Below are positions 42,769 to 52,419 of a DNA stretch of 64,000 bases, one piece after another. A program made the translations under genes and the position numbers. Location: the NCBI RefSeq assembly GCF_000712595.1, contig NZ_JOTN01000016.1:1-64000 (forward strand), in the 5' to 3' direction. The notes beneath the pieces were generated by a model, which did not search any database, was not told where the DNA came from, and was given only the letters and a program-made list of their open reading frames with translations. Positions within the stretch are counted from its first letter, which is position 1; each line of letters begins with the position of its first letter. This stretch comes from Bacillus manliponensis (GTDB lineage Bacteria > Bacillota > Bacilli > Bacillales > Bacillaceae_G).

Positions 42769-43491
42769 ATGCACAATGCTTCTGTTATATTAGATAATGC
42801 TTCAAAAAGATTTGGTAAAAAGGAAGTATTACAAAGTATCTCTTTACGTGTGGAACAATCAGAAATTTTTGGTTTAGTAGGGCCGTCTGGTTCTGGGAAA
42901 ACGACGTTAATTAAAATGATTGCAGGCATTAGTGAAGCAACAAGAGGAAAGGTAACAGCACTAGATATAAAGATGCCAAATTTAAGTTGCATGAAGCAAA
43001 TTGGATATATGGCACAAGCAGATGCATTGTATGAAGAACTATCAGCTTATGAAAACGCAGACTTTATTGCGATGATGTATGGGGTAAAAGGAAAGGAAAA
43101 GAAAAAGCGCATTATGGAAGTGTTTGAGCTCGTGCAGCTTTTGGAACATGCCAAGAAACAAGTACAGTATTTTTCGGGTGGAATGAGGAAACGTCTATCA
43201 TTAGCAATGTCGCTTTTACATGAGCCGAAGTTATTAATTTTAGATGAGCCAACAGTGGGGATTGATCCTGTACTTCGAAAATCAATTTGGGAGAAGTTTT
43301 ATGAGCTAAAAAAACAAGGGACGACAATTATTGTTACAACGCACATTATGGATGAAGCAGAATTTTGTGAACGACTTGGATTAATCCGTGATGGGAAATT
43401 AATTGCGATTGGCACACCAGATGAATTAAAGGGAAGAACTGCATCTGGCAGAATTGAAGATGTCTTCGTATTAGAGGGAGGACATGTATAA
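42769..43491 (+). CDS. ABC transporter ATP-binding protein
   Basis: A 240-residue ABC ATPase. Walker A is GPSGSGKT (about residues 39-46), the signature is YFSGGMRKRLS (about 130), Walker B is LLILDEPTVGID (about 150-161), and the switch histidine is in VTTHIMDEAE. It powers the ABC-2 permease encoded next, whose start overlaps its stop codon by one base. AAAGGAGGAG lies 8 bases upstream. Linked TetR regulation suggests export of a toxic compound. Confidence 0.93.
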   Translation: MHNASVILDNASKRFGKKEVLQSISLRVEQSEIFGLVGPSGSGKTTLIKMIAGISEATRGKVTALDIKMPNLSCMKQIGYMAQADALYEELSAYENADFIAMMYGVKGKEKKKRIMEVFELVQLLEHAKKQVQYFSGGMRKRLSLAMSLLHEPKLLILDEPTVGIDPVLRKSIWEKFYELKKQGTTIIVTTHIMDEAEFCERLGLIRDGKLIAIGTPDELKGRTASGRIEDVFVLEGGHV

Positions 43492-44510
43492 TGAGAGTGT
43501 TTGGCGTTGTCATCCGGATTGTCCGTCAATTCTTTCGAGATAAACGTTCGCTAGCGCTTATGTTTGGCGCACCGATGTTACTTCTTTGGCTTCTTTCTCT
43601 TGTGTTTACGCAGGAAGATTATAAGCCACATATCGCGCTTGTTGATGTACCAGCTCCAGTTGTAGAATTGTTAAAAAAACAAGATGCTACAATTTACGAG
43701 TATGGTAAAGAAAAGGCATTGGACGAACTAGAAAATCAAAATATAGATGCAATGATTACAATAGAAAATGGAAAAATGAACATAACATTAGAAGGGAGTG
43801 ATGCGGCGAAAAACGGTGCTACGTTACAAGTGTTGAAAAAAAGCACTGAAAAAAAAGAAACAGCAATAATGAAGCCAACAATTGATTATTTACATGGTTC
43901 AAAAGATATGACGATGTTTGATGGTTTAGGATCTGTATTAATTGGTTTTTTCACTTTTTTCTTTGTATTTATTTTATCCGGTGTTTCATTTGTAAGAGAA
44001 CGACTAAGCGGAACGTTAGAGCGGTTATTATCAACGCCAATTCGCCGCTGGGAAATTGTTGCTGGTTATGTTGTCGGATTCGGGATATTTGCATTTTTAC
44101 AGTCAATTATTATCGTTAGCTTTTCTGTATATATTCTCGATTTATATATAGCAGGGTCACCACTGTTAATTTTACTTATTACATGTATGTTATCACTTAC
44201 AGCATTAACTCTTGGTACATTTTTATCTACGTATGCAAATAATGAATTTCAAATGATTCAATTCATTCCATTAGTAATTGTGCCGCAAATATTCTTTTCC
44301 GGTTTGTTTCCAATGGAATCGATGAGTACATGGTTACAGTTTCTTGGTAAACTGTTTCCGTTAACGTATGGAGCAGAAGCGATGCGTCAAGTGATGATTC
44401 GCGGACAGGGTTTTTCACATATTGCTTTAGAGCTCGGCATACTATTGTTATTTGCATGTGTATTTGCAATAGGGAATGTGTTTGCTTTAATGAAACATAG
44501 AAGAATATAA
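43491..44510 (+). CDS. ABC-2 type permease
   Basis: A 339-residue ABC-2 membrane protein. An N-terminal helix (about 20-40) is followed by an extracytoplasmic domain of about 110 residues (HIALVDVPAPVVELLKKQDA onward). Five helices come after that, with the conserved LSGTLERLLSTPIRRWEIV loop and SGLFPMESMSTWLQ near the end, as in YhgE/DrrB-like multidrug exporters. It shares the ATG/TAA overlap with the upstream ATPase gene. Substrate unknown; a drug or lipid is likely. Confidence 0.9.
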   Translation: MRVFGVVIRIVRQFFRDKRSLALMFGAPMLLLWLLSLVFTQEDYKPHIALVDVPAPVVELLKKQDATIYEYGKEKALDELENQNIDAMITIENGKMNITLEGSDAAKNGATLQVLKKSTEKKETAIMKPTIDYLHGSKDMTMFDGLGSVLIGFFTFFFVFILSGVSFVRERLSGTLERLLSTPIRRWEIVAGYVVGFGIFAFLQSIIIVSFSVYILDLYIAGSPLLILLITCMLSLTALTLGTFLSTYANNEFQMIQFIPLVIVPQIFFSGLFPMESMSTWLQFLGKLFPLTYGAEAMRQVMIRGQGFSHIALELGILLLFACVFAIGNVFALMKHRRI

Positions 44511-44534
44511 TGGGAAGAAAAAGGGGCTTTATGG

Positions 44535-45188
44535 ATGAAAGAAGATTGGTTACAAGAATTAATTGCAGCAACAGATGCAGAGAAATTAAATGACAGGCAA
44601 ATGCGTATTTTAGAAGCAGCAGTTGCCATGTTTGGGGAAAAAGGATATGCAGCAACATCAACAAATGAAATTGCAAAACGAGCAGGTGTAGCAGAGGGAA
44701 CGATCTTCCGCTATTATAAAACGAAAAAAGATTTGCTATTTGCCGTTGTTATGCCGACGTTAACAAAGTTTGTTGCGCCGCTTTTCGTGCAAGTTTTCGC
44801 CAAGGAAGTACTCGATGTTCAGTATGATTCCTATGAGCAATTTATTCGGAAAGTCATACAAAATCGTTTTGAGTTTGTAAAAAAACACTTTCCAATGCTA
44901 AAAATATTAATGCAGGAAGTACCATTTCAACCAGAGTTAAAAAATGAAGTACAACAATTGTTTGAAAAAGAGCTGTACAATCGTGTTAAGAATATTGTTG
45001 GGTATTTTCAAGAGCAAGGGCAAATTATTGAAATACCAAAACCAACTGTCATTCGGTTGACGATTTCAGCAATTGTTGGGTTTATGTTAACGAGATTTTT
45101 ATTATTACCAGAAGAAAAGTGGGATGACGAAGCTGAAATTGAATACACAATCCAGTTCGTTTTATACGGTTTAACACCGCGGAGGTAA
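44535..45188 (+). CDS. TetR family transcriptional regulator
   Basis: A 217-residue regulator with an N-terminal TetR helix-turn-helix: RILEAAVAMFGEKGYAATST, NEIAKRAGVAEGTIFRYYKTK (about residues 24-68). The C-terminal ligand domain has KHFPMLKILMQEVPFQPELK, a feature of TetR proteins linked with ABC-2 exporters. Position third in the operon implies autoregulation through AGTGAGTACTCACT at 42733. AAGGGG lies close upstream. It is followed after 3 bases by the DUF523 gene. Confidence 0.9.
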   Translation: MKEDWLQELIAATDAEKLNDRQMRILEAAVAMFGEKGYAATSTNEIAKRAGVAEGTIFRYYKTKKDLLFAVVMPTLTKFVAPLFVQVFAKEVLDVQYDSYEQFIRKVIQNRFEFVKKHFPMLKILMQEVPFQPELKNEVQQLFEKELYNRVKNIVGYFQEQGQIIEIPKPTVIRLTISAIVGFMLTRFLLLPEEKWDDEAEIEYTIQFVLYGLTPRR

Positions 45189-45191
45189 GAG

Positions 45192-46160
45192 ATGCGACAG
45201 TTTGAAAAGCCGAAAGTTGTTGTTAGTAAATGTTTAGAATTTGAAGCTTGTCGTTATAATGGAGATGTTATTACAGATGCGACAGTCCGAAATTTGCAGC
45301 CATATGTAGAATTTCTTCCTGTTTGTCCTGAAGTAGAAATTGGTCTTGGCATTCCGCGTGAAACAATTCGTATTGTGGATCAAGATGGTGTGCAAAAGCT
45401 AATGCAACCATCAACAGGAGCGGATGTAACAAAAAAGATGAAGCTTTTCTCGGAAAGGTTTCTATCTTCACTCTCCCATGTAGATGGATTTATTTTAAAA
45501 AATCGTTCCCCAAGCTGTGGCACACGTGATGTGAAAATATATACTGGTCTAGAAAAATCACCTTCAAAAGGAAAAGGAAGCGGTTTGTTTGGCGGAGCGG
45601 TATTAGAAAAATTTTCGCATTTAGCAATAGAAGAAGAAGGGCGTTTGTCGAATTTTACAATCCGGGAACATTTCTTTACGAAACTGTTTACCATTGCATA
45701 TTTTAAAACAGTAAAAAAGAATAAAAATATGCAAGAGCTCATTCATTTTCAATCCGATAACAAGTATTTATTTATGGCATATAATCAGACGAAACAAAAA
45801 GAACTTGGAAGGATTATTGCAAACAGTGTGAAACTGCCGGTTGAAGATGTATTTGAAAAATATGAGTGTGTGTTATATGAATTGCTGCATCGCACACCGC
45901 GTTATACATCAAATGTGAATGTATGCCAGCACATCTTTGGGTACTTTAAAAAAGAATTAAAGAAAGTAGAGAAAGATCATTTCTTATCTTTACTAGAGAA
46001 GTATGCAGAAAAGAAAATGCCGTTAAGCAGCCTACTTGTTGTTTTAAAATCGTGGGCACTCCGCTTTGAAGAAGAATATTTATTACGTCAAACTTATTTT
46101 GAACCATATCCAGAAGCATTAGTTGAAATTACGGATTCTGGGAAAGGACGCGATTATTAA
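45192..46160 (+). CDS. DUF523-DUF1722 (YbgA-type) protein
   Basis: A 322-residue two-domain protein. Residues 1-150 are DUF523: SKCLEFEACRYNG, FLPVCPEVEIGLGIPR and ILKNRSPSCGTRDVKIY, with conserved cysteines suggestive of metal or cluster binding. Residues 180-310 are DUF1722, helical (FQSDNKYLFMAYNQTKQKEL). Members occur near photolyase genes or alone and have no firmly assigned role. The start ATG overlaps the GGAGGTAAG end of the TetR gene; the ribosome site lies in the TetR coding end. A strong terminator follows, closing a four-gene operon. Confidence 0.85.
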   Translation: MRQFEKPKVVVSKCLEFEACRYNGDVITDATVRNLQPYVEFLPVCPEVEIGLGIPRETIRIVDQDGVQKLMQPSTGADVTKKMKLFSERFLSSLSHVDGFILKNRSPSCGTRDVKIYTGLEKSPSKGKGSGLFGGAVLEKFSHLAIEEEGRLSNFTIREHFFTKLFTIAYFKTVKKNKNMQELIHFQSDNKYLFMAYNQTKQKELGRIIANSVKLPVEDVFEKYECVLYELLHRTPRYTSNVNVCQHIFGYFKKELKKVEKDHFLSLLEKYAEKKMPLSSLLVVLKSWALRFEEEYLLRQTYFEPYPEALVEITDSGKGRDY

Positions 46161-46187
46161 ATAAAAATCGCAAAATTCGACATGTAT

Positions 46188-46226
46188 ATTCCTATGTTGT
46201 TGTAGAACAATGTAGGAATTTTTTTA
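46188..46226 (+). terminator. terminator of the ABC/TetR/DUF523 operon
   Basis: ATTCCTATGTTGTT pairs with AACAATGTAGGAAT (one mismatch), followed by T7. Confidence 0.9.
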
Positions 46227-46372
46227 TGCACTAGTACAGATTCTGTTTTACAATTAGAATATGACAGAATTCCAACAATTTTCTCAATACTATTCCTACT
46301 TTCGTTCGAGTAATACTTGCACTATACATGCGCACGCTGTCGAAATACTAGATTCGATAAGGGGTGTGACTC

Positions 46373-47518
46373 ATGGAATTTACTCTTACTAGGGAAAAAC
46401 AAATGATCAAGGAAATGGTGCGTGACTTTGCTGAAAAGGAAATCGCTCCGAAAGCTGTGTATTACGATAAAACAGCAGAGTTCCCATATGAAACTTTTCA
46501 AAAGATGGGTGAACTTGGTTTACTAGGAATTCCGTTTCCAGAGCAATACGGGGGATCTAGCGGCGACACGTTATCATACGCATTAGCCGTAGAAGAAATT
46601 GGCCGCGCATGCGGGGGAACTGGATTAAGTTATGCGGCAACAATTTCACTTGGTGCATCTCCTATTTATTATTTTGGTACAGAAGAACAAAAGCAAAAAT
46701 ATTTAATCCCGATGGCATCTGGAAAAACACTTGGTGCATTTGGATTAACAGAGCCAAATGCAGGGTCTGATGCAGGAGGAACACAAACGAAGGCCGTTTT
46801 AGAAGGCGATGAATATGTAATTAGCGGAGAGAAATGTTGGATTACAAATGCTGAGTATGCAAATACAATTATTGTAACCGCTGTCAACGGTGTTGAAGAG
46901 AGTGGGAAAAAACGTATTTCTGCTTTTATCGTACCAACAGATAGTAAGGGATTAACAATTTCTAGCCCTTACGACAAAATGGGAGTACGCGCATCAAATA
47001 CATGTGAAATTGTGTTAGATGGTGTACGTGTACCGAAAGAAAACATTCTTGGTGATGTGAATAAAGGTTTTAAACAATTTTTATACACATTAGACGGAGG
47101 GCGTATTTCAATTGCTGCATTAGCGGTAGGAATTGCACAATCTGCGTTTGAAAGAGCACTTCAATATGCGAAAGAACGTAAACAGTTCGGTCGTTCACTT
47201 TCTAACTTCCAAGCGATTCAATTTAAATTAGCTGACATGGCAATGGAGATTGAATTAGCACGTAATATGGTACATAAAGCAGCATATTTAAAGGATCAAG
47301 AGAAATCTTTCGGTAAAGAAGCTGCAATGGCAAAGTTATTTGCATCTGAAACAGCAAGCCGTGTCTCCAATGAAGCAGTACAAATTCATGGCGGTTATGG
47401 TTATATGCGTGAATACGAAGTAGAGCGTCATATTCGTGATGCAAAATTATTAGAAATTGGTGAAGGTACTTCTGAAATTCAGCGTCTCGTTATTGCAAGG
47501 CATTTAGGATGTCGTTAA
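46373..47518 (+). CDS. acyl-CoA dehydrogenase (leucine catabolism operon)
   Basis: A 381-residue acyl-CoA dehydrogenase of standard length. [14 protein letters not shown] binds FAD/substrate, and [21 protein letters not shown] is the C-terminal signature. [10 protein letters not shown] keeps the Glu used as base by short-chain enzymes (about residue 364); animal isovaleryl-CoA dehydrogenases use a Glu elsewhere. Context (carboxylase, HMG-CoA lyase) points to isovaleryl-CoA oxidation, the counterpart of YngJ in B. subtilis. AAGGGGTG lies 7-8 bases before the ATG. First gene of a seven-gene operon. Confidence 0.92.
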   Translation: MEFTLTREKQMIKEMVRDFAEKEIAPKAVYYDKTAEFPYETFQKMGELGLLGIPFPEQYGGSSGDTLSYALAVEEIGRACGGTGLSYAATISLGASPIYYFGTEEQKQKYLIPMASGKTLGAFGLTEPNAGSDAGGTQTKAVLEGDEYVISGEKCWITNAEYANTIIVTAVNGVEESGKKRISAFIVPTDSKGLTISSPYDKMGVRASNTCEIVLDGVRVPKENILGDVNKGFKQFLYTLDGGRISIAALAVGIAQSAFERALQYAKERKQFGRSLSNFQAIQFKLADMAMEIELARNMVHKAAYLKDQEKSFGKEAAMAKLFASETASRVSNEAVQIHGGYGYMREYEVERHIRDAKLLEIGEGTSEIQRLVIARHLGCR

Positions 47519-47535
47519 ATAAAGGAGGAATTATG

Positions 47536-48873
47536 ATGTTTCAAAAAGTATTAATTGCCAATCGCGGTGAAATTGCTGTTCGAATTATTAAAACGTGTCA
47601 AAAGCTTGGAATTGGTACAGTAGCAATTTATTCAGAAGCCGATGAGCATGCGCTTCATGTGAAATTAGCAGATGAAGCATACCTTATTGGTGGACCGCGT
47701 GTACAAGAAAGCTACTTAAATTTAGAAAAAATTATTGAAGTTGCGAAGAAAACAAATGCGGAAGCTGTTCATCCAGGATATGGGTTACTATCGGAAAACA
47801 CGACATTCGCAGCACGCTGTGAAGAAGAAGGTATTGTCTTTATTGGACCACCAAAAGAAGTAATTGCGAGAATGGGAAGTAAAATTGAATCTCGTAAAGC
47901 AATGCTTGAAGCTGATGTACCAATCGTTCCGGGGATTTCAACGAACATCCCAAATGTAGAGGAAGCAAAAGAAATTGCGAATCAAATTGGTTATCCGCTT
48001 ATGTTAAAAGCATCCGCTGGTGGCGGGGGCATTGGTATGCAGGTGATTGAAACTGAACAAGCGCTCATCAAAGCATTTGAAAGCAATAAAACACGTGCGC
48101 AAAACTTCTTTGGTAACGGCGAAATGTATATGGAACGATTAATTACAAACGCACATCACATTGAAATTCAAGTGCTTGCAGATACAAAAGGAAACGTTGT
48201 GTATTTATGGGAGCGTGAGTGTTCTGTGCAGCGCCGTAATCAAAAGGTAATCGAAGAAGCACCGTCTCCATTTTTAGATGAGAGCACAAGAACTGCAATG
48301 GGTGAGGTAGCTGTAAAAGCCGCGAAAGCACTTGGTTATGTAAATGCTGGAACAATTGAGTTCCTTGTTGATGATGAAAAGAACTTTTACTTCTTAGAAA
48401 TGAATACGAGATTACAAGTGGAACACCCTGTAACAGAAGAAATTACAGGTCTGGATTTAGTAGAGCAGCAATTACGAATTGCATCAGGTGAGGCGCTGTC
48501 CTTTACACAAGACGAAGTAAAGCGTAGTGGTCATGCCATTGAAGCACGAGTGTATGCGGAAGATCCAAAAACGTTCTTCCCATCTCCTGGGAAGATTACA
48601 GCACTTACTCTTCCGTCATCCATTCGTATTGATCATTTTGTTGAAGAAGGTGTCACAATTACGCCTTTTTATGATCCAATGATTGCAAAAATTATTGCAC
48701 ATGGTGAAACGCGTGAAGAAGCAATTCAAAAGTTGCAAAGTGCATTGCAAGAATTACAAATTGAAGGCATTAAAACAAATACATCGATGCTTCTGCAAGT
48801 ATTAGAAGATGAAGTATTCCAAGGTGGAATTTATACAACAAGTTTTGTAGCAAAGCAACTTGTGAAAAAATAA
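47536..48873 (+). CDS. biotin carboxylase subunit of methylcrotonyl-CoA carboxylase
   Basis: A 445-residue biotin carboxylase. LIANRGEIAVRI begins it. The ATP-grasp glycine loop is KASAGGGGIGMQ (about 157-168), HIEIQVLADTKGNVVYLWER is characteristic, and EMNTRLQVEHPVTEE holds the catalytic residues (about 283-297). It carboxylates biotin carried by the small protein at 48938; there is no fused carrier domain. Context makes 3-methylcrotonyl-CoA the substrate of the holoenzyme rather than acetyl-CoA. The start at 47536 (second of two ATGs) is 7 bases from AAAGGAGG. Confidence 0.92.
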   Translation: MFQKVLIANRGEIAVRIIKTCQKLGIGTVAIYSEADEHALHVKLADEAYLIGGPRVQESYLNLEKIIEVAKKTNAEAVHPGYGLLSENTTFAARCEEEGIVFIGPPKEVIARMGSKIESRKAMLEADVPIVPGISTNIPNVEEAKEIANQIGYPLMLKASAGGGGIGMQVIETEQALIKAFESNKTRAQNFFGNGEMYMERLITNAHHIEIQVLADTKGNVVYLWERECSVQRRNQKVIEEAPSPFLDESTRTAMGEVAVKAAKALGYVNAGTIEFLVDDEKNFYFLEMNTRLQVEHPVTEEITGLDLVEQQLRIASGEALSFTQDEVKRSGHAIEARVYAEDPKTFFPSPGKITALTLPSSIRIDHFVEEGVTITPFYDPMIAKIIAHGETREEAIQKLQSALQELQIEGIKTNTSMLLQVLEDEVFQGGIYTTSFVAKQLVKK

Positions 48874-48877
48874 GCTG

Positions 48878-48902
48878 GTGCTGCCTTTAGAAAGGGCAGC
48901 AC
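48878..48902 (+). other. intercistronic hairpin
   Basis: GTGCTGCCTTT pairs perfectly with AAAGGGCAGCAC-type sequence around AG just after the biotin carboxylase stop. There is no U run, so an mRNA stabiliser or processing site is more likely than a terminator. Confidence 0.5.
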
Positions 48903-48937
48903 AGTAAAATTTACGAAAAATTGAGGGGGAAAAAATG

Positions 48938-49150
48938 ATGACGAAAGTATATGCAACGATGGCAGGTAATGTTTGGAAGATTGTAGTTGGTGTAGGAGAT
49001 ACAGTAGAGGAAGAACAAGATGTCGTCATTTTAGAATCTATGAAAATGGAAATTCCAATCGTGGCAGAAGAAGCTGGAACCGTTATGAAAATTAACGTAC
49101 AAGAGGGCGACTTTGTTAACGAGGGGGATGTATTACTAGAAATTGAATAA
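48938..49150 (+). CDS. free-standing biotin carrier protein
   Basis: A 70-residue biotinyl/lipoyl domain, complete on its own. The biotinylation site is the Lys in ESMKME (about residue 36), with mirrored beta strands GNVWKIVVGVGDTVEEEQDV and GTVMKINVQEGDFVNEGDVL either side. It shuttles carboxybiotin between the biotin carboxylase and carboxyltransferase subunits of the same operon. This small carrier corresponds to YngHB of B. subtilis. ATG at 48938 is 7 bases after AGGGGGA; 48935 is the adjacent alternative. Confidence 0.93.
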   Translation: MTKVYATMAGNVWKIVVGVGDTVEEEQDVVILESMKMEIPIVAEEAGTVMKINVQEGDFVNEGDVLLEIE

Positions 49151-49170
49151 ATGAAAAGGGGTGCAATCGA

Positions 49171-50082
49171 TTGAAGCTGCCTTCATTTGCTTTCATTAAA
49201 GAAGTCGGTCCACGTGACGGTTTGCAAAATGAAAAGAAGATTGTTGGTACGAAAGATAAAGTGAAATGGATTGAACTACTTACAGAAGCAGGACTTTCCT
49301 ATATTGAAGTTTCATCGTTCGTTCACCCAAAATGGGTTCCAGCTTTAGCTGATGCAAAAGATGTTTTTACAATGCTAGAGCGAAATCCACATATTACATA
49401 TGCAGCTCTCGTTCCAAATCAACAAGGTTTGGAACGAGCACTGCTTCACAATGTAGATGAGGTGAATGTCTTTTTATCTGCAAGTGAGACACATAATAAG
49501 AAAAATATAAATAAATCTATGCAAGAAGCACTCGCTGTTATAGAAGATGTAGCGAAACAAGCGCAGTTCGCTGGGAAAAAAGTGCGTGGTTATGTATCTA
49601 CCGTATTTGGTTGTCCGTATGAAGGAGAAGTTGATATAGATGTTATTGATGAATTATGTAATCAACTATTTTCGTATGGAATTTACGAAGTCTCGCTTGG
49701 GGATACAATCGGTGTGGGCAACCCAGCGCAAGTAGAACGCGTATTAGAACATTTGCTAGCAAAATATGATTCTACTAAGTTTGCAATGCATTTTCATAAT
49801 ACGTATGGTATGGCGCTTGCCAATGTGGTGAAGTCACTAGAGTGTGGAATTACAGTATTTGATAGTTCATGTGGTGGACTTGGTGGTTGCCCGTACGCAC
49901 CTGGTGCATCTGGTAACATAGCAACAAATGATTTAGTTCATATGCTTCATAAAATGGGTGTACAGACGAATGTAAATGAAGAGAAATTATTACAAGCGAG
50001 TAAGTTTATTCAAAATAAACTTGATATGCCATTACCAAGCAACGTTTACCGGGCTTTAGAACATAAACTAGTTAGTAGGTGA
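49171..50082 (+). CDS. yngG: hydroxymethylglutaryl-CoA lyase
   Basis: A 303-residue TIM-barrel lyase. EVGPRDGLQNE (residues 10-20) contains the metal-binding Asp and catalytic Arg; SSFVHPKWVPALADA and HFHNTYGMALAN (metal His pair, about 211-222) follow; and GGLGGCPYAPGASGN carries the mobile-loop Cys. It splits HMG-CoA to acetyl-CoA and acetoacetate, the last step of leucine breakdown. TTG start 9 bases after AAGGGG. Intact and of normal length. Homocitrate-synthase relatives lack this exact Cys loop. Confidence 0.93.
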   Translation: MKLPSFAFIKEVGPRDGLQNEKKIVGTKDKVKWIELLTEAGLSYIEVSSFVHPKWVPALADAKDVFTMLERNPHITYAALVPNQQGLERALLHNVDEVNVFLSASETHNKKNINKSMQEALAVIEDVAKQAQFAGKKVRGYVSTVFGCPYEGEVDIDVIDELCNQLFSYGIYEVSLGDTIGVGNPAQVERVLEHLLAKYDSTKFAMHFHNTYGMALANVVKSLECGITVFDSSCGGLGGCPYAPGASGNIATNDLVHMLHKMGVQTNVNEEKLLQASKFIQNKLDMPLPSNVYRALEHKLVSR

Positions 50083-50086
50083 TTCG

Positions 50087-50875
50087 ATGTTAACATTACA
50101 AAACATTTCGATGCAGTATATGACGCCCCATATTGTAAAGGTCACATTAAACCGTGAGCGACAAGCGAATGCGTTATCTCTTGCGTTATTAGAAGAGTTT
50201 CAATCGATTATAAACAATATAAAGCAAGACTTTGATGTGCGAGTAGTTATCATTACAGGAGCTGGTGAAAAGGTATTTTGTGCTGGAGCAGATTTAAAAG
50301 AACGAGCAAATATGAATGAAGATGAAGTGCGTCATGCAGTTAGTATGATCCGTCAAATGATGGATATGACGGAACAACTACCGCAGCCAGTCATTGCAGC
50401 AATTAATGGGATTGCTCTTGGTGGTGGCACAGAATTAGCGTTAGCTTGTGATATCCGCATTGTTTCTGAAACAGCCACTTTAGGCTTAACAGAAACTTCA
50501 TTAGCAATTATTCCAGGAGCTGGTGGTACACAGCGTTTGCCTCGTTTAATCGGTCTTGGCCGCGCCAAGGAACTGATTTATACAGCAAGACGGATTACTG
50601 CATGTGAAGCAAAGGAATATGGACTTGCTGAGCATGTTGTTCCTTCTCATGAGCTAGAGAATAAGGTAATGGAAATTGCAAGTAAGATTGCAGAAAATGG
50701 TCCAATCGCTATTCGACTTGCAAAAGAAGCAATCACAAAAGGAATGCAAGAAGATTTAAAAACAGGACTGCAAATGGAAAGACAAGCGTATGAAGGTGTT
50801 ATTCGTACGAAAGATCGTACAGAGGGACTACAGGCATTTCGTGAAAAACGAAAACCAATCTATAGGGGGGAATAA
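50087..50875 (+). CDS. yngF: enoyl-CoA hydratase (methylglutaconyl-CoA hydratase)
   Basis: A 262-residue crotonase. Oxyanion-hole loops are FCAGADLKER (about residues 65-74) and IALGGGTELALACDIRI (about 109-125), and the catalytic Glu pair region is in TSLAIIPGAGGTQRLPRLIG. Within this operon it should hydrate 3-methylglutaconyl-CoA to HMG-CoA. It begins 5 bases after the lyase stop, with AGGTGA as site inside the end of the lyase gene, so translation is coupled. It could also supply the missing methacrylyl-CoA hydratase step of the valine pathway at 12-21 kb, which is speculation. Confidence 0.9.
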   Translation: MLTLQNISMQYMTPHIVKVTLNRERQANALSLALLEEFQSIINNIKQDFDVRVVIITGAGEKVFCAGADLKERANMNEDEVRHAVSMIRQMMDMTEQLPQPVIAAINGIALGGGTELALACDIRIVSETATLGLTETSLAIIPGAGGTQRLPRLIGLGRAKELIYTARRITACEAKEYGLAEHVVPSHELENKVMEIASKIAENGPIAIRLAKEAITKGMQEDLKTGLQMERQAYEGVIRTKDRTEGLQAFREKRKPIYRGE

Positions 50876-50877
50876 CC

Positions 50878-52419
50878 ATGTTAGATCAAAAACAACAATC
50901 ACGCACACTTGAAGAACGTGTTGAAACGATTCAACAAGGTGGAGCGCCGAAATATCATGAACAAAACAAAGCGAAAGGAAAATTGTTCGTTCGTGATCGT
51001 CTTGCTCTTTTGTTCGATAACGGTGAATATGTAGAAGATGCAATGTTTTCAAATTGTGAAAGTGAAGGATTACCGGCAGACGGTGTTGTGACAGCAACGG
51101 GAAAAATCCATGGACGCACAGTTTGCGTTATGGCAAATGATTCAACGGTAAAAGCAGGATCATGGGGAGCGCGTACAGTTGAGAAGATTTTGCGCATTCA
51201 AGAAACGGCAGAAAAATTACGTGTACCATTATTTTATCTTGTTGATTCTGCAGGGGCACGTATTACAGATCAAGTTGAAATGTTCCCTGGGCGCCGCGGA
51301 GCAGGTCGTATCTTTTATAATCAAGTGAAATTATCAGGTAAAGTTCCTCAAATTTGTTTATTATTTGGTCCATCTGCGGCAGGTGGTGCATATATTCCGG
51401 CATTTTGCGATGTTGTCATGATGGTTGAAGGAAATGCATCGATGTACCTCGGCTCACCTCGTATGGCTGAAATGGTAATCGGTGAGAAAGTTTCCTTAGA
51501 AGAAATGGGCGGAGCACGTATGCATTGCTCTGTATCCGGTTGCGGAGATGTTCTTTGTAAAACAGAAGAAGATGCAATTAAGCAAGCTCGTCAATACATT
51601 TCTTATTTCCCAAGTAACTACTTAGAAAAAACTCCAATGGCCCAACCTCAAGAACCGAAACAATTCGAAAAAACGTTACAAGACATTATTCCAGAAAATC
51701 AAAATGCTCCATTTAATATGAAGGACTTAATTAACCGTATTATTGATGAAAATTCATTTTTTGAAGTGAAGAAGTTATTTGCACAAGAACTCATTACAGG
51801 GTTTGCTCGTATTGATGGAAAACCAATTGGTATTGTTGCAAATCAGCCGCGTATGAAAGGCGGCGTATTATTCCATGATTCAGCTGATAAAGCAGCAAAA
51901 TTCATTACACTTTGTGACGCATATCATATCCCGCTTCTATTCCTAGCGGATGTGCCAGGATTTATGATTGGGACGAAAGTTGAGCGGGCTGGCATTATTC
52001 GTCATGGTGCGAAAATGATTTCCGCAATGAGTGAAGCGACAGTTCCTAAAATCTCAATTGTTGTCCGAAAAGCGTATGGTGCTGGTTTATATGCGATGGC
52101 AGGTCCTGCGTTTGAACCGGATTGCTGCTTAGCACTTCCAACAGCTTCTATTGCTGTTATGGGACCTGAAGCTGCAGTAAATGCCGTTTATGCAAATAAA
52201 ATTGCAGCGCTTCCTGAAGAAGAGCGTCCAAGCTTCATTGAACAAAAACGTGAAGAATATAAACAGGACATTGATATTTACCGCTTAGCATCAGAAATGG
52301 TTATTGATGGAATAGTACATCCAAACGCACTTCGCGATGAATTAAAAAATCGTTTTAACATGTACATGAGTAAATATCAAATCTTTACAGATCGAAAGCA
52401 TCCAGTATATCCGGTATAA
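50878..52419 (+). CDS. yngE: carboxyltransferase subunit of methylcrotonyl-CoA carboxylase
   Basis: A 513-residue acyl-CoA carboxyltransferase with two crotonase-like halves. LVDSAGARITDQVEMFPGRR and FGPSAAGGAYIPAFCD mark the first (about 120-180); FLADVPGFMIG and GAGLYAMAGPAF mark the second (about 355-420). It moves carboxyl from biotin to 3-methylcrotonyl-CoA, by context. GGGGGG lies 7 bases before the ATG, 2 bases after the hydratase stop. Its TAA stop (52417-52419) is part of the first bases of an interspersed repeat, so the original C-terminus could have been altered slightly. Confidence 0.92.
   Translation: MLDQKQQSRTLEERVETIQQGGAPKYHEQNKAKGKLFVRDRLALLFDNGEYVEDAMFSNCESEGLPADGVVTATGKIHGRTVCVMANDSTVKAGSWGARTVEKILRIQETAEKLRVPLFYLVDSAGARITDQVEMFPGRRGAGRIFYNQVKLSGKVPQICLLFGPSAAGGAYIPAFCDVVMMVEGNASMYLGSPRMAEMVIGEKVSLEEMGGARMHCSVSGCGDVLCKTEEDAIKQARQYISYFPSNYLEKTPMAQPQEPKQFEKTLQDIIPENQNAPFNMKDLINRIIDENSFFEVKKLFAQELITGFARIDGKPIGIVANQPRMKGGVLFHDSADKAAKFITLCDAYHIPLLFLADVPGFMIGTKVERAGIIRHGAKMISAMSEATVPKISIVVRKAYGAGLYAMAGPAFEPDCCLALPTASIAVMGPEAAVNAVYANKIAALPEEERPSFIEQKREEYKQDIDIYRLASEMVIDGIVHPNALRDELKNRFNMYMSKYQIFTDRKHPVYPV

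Noticed and set aside
44263-44676. 137-codon minus-strand frame spanning the permease and TetR genes
   Set aside because: Overlaps two confident genes on the other strand and has no ribosome site.
48878-48902. Terminator dividing the leucine operon
   Set aside because: The hairpin has no U run and the carrier gene downstream has no visible promoter.
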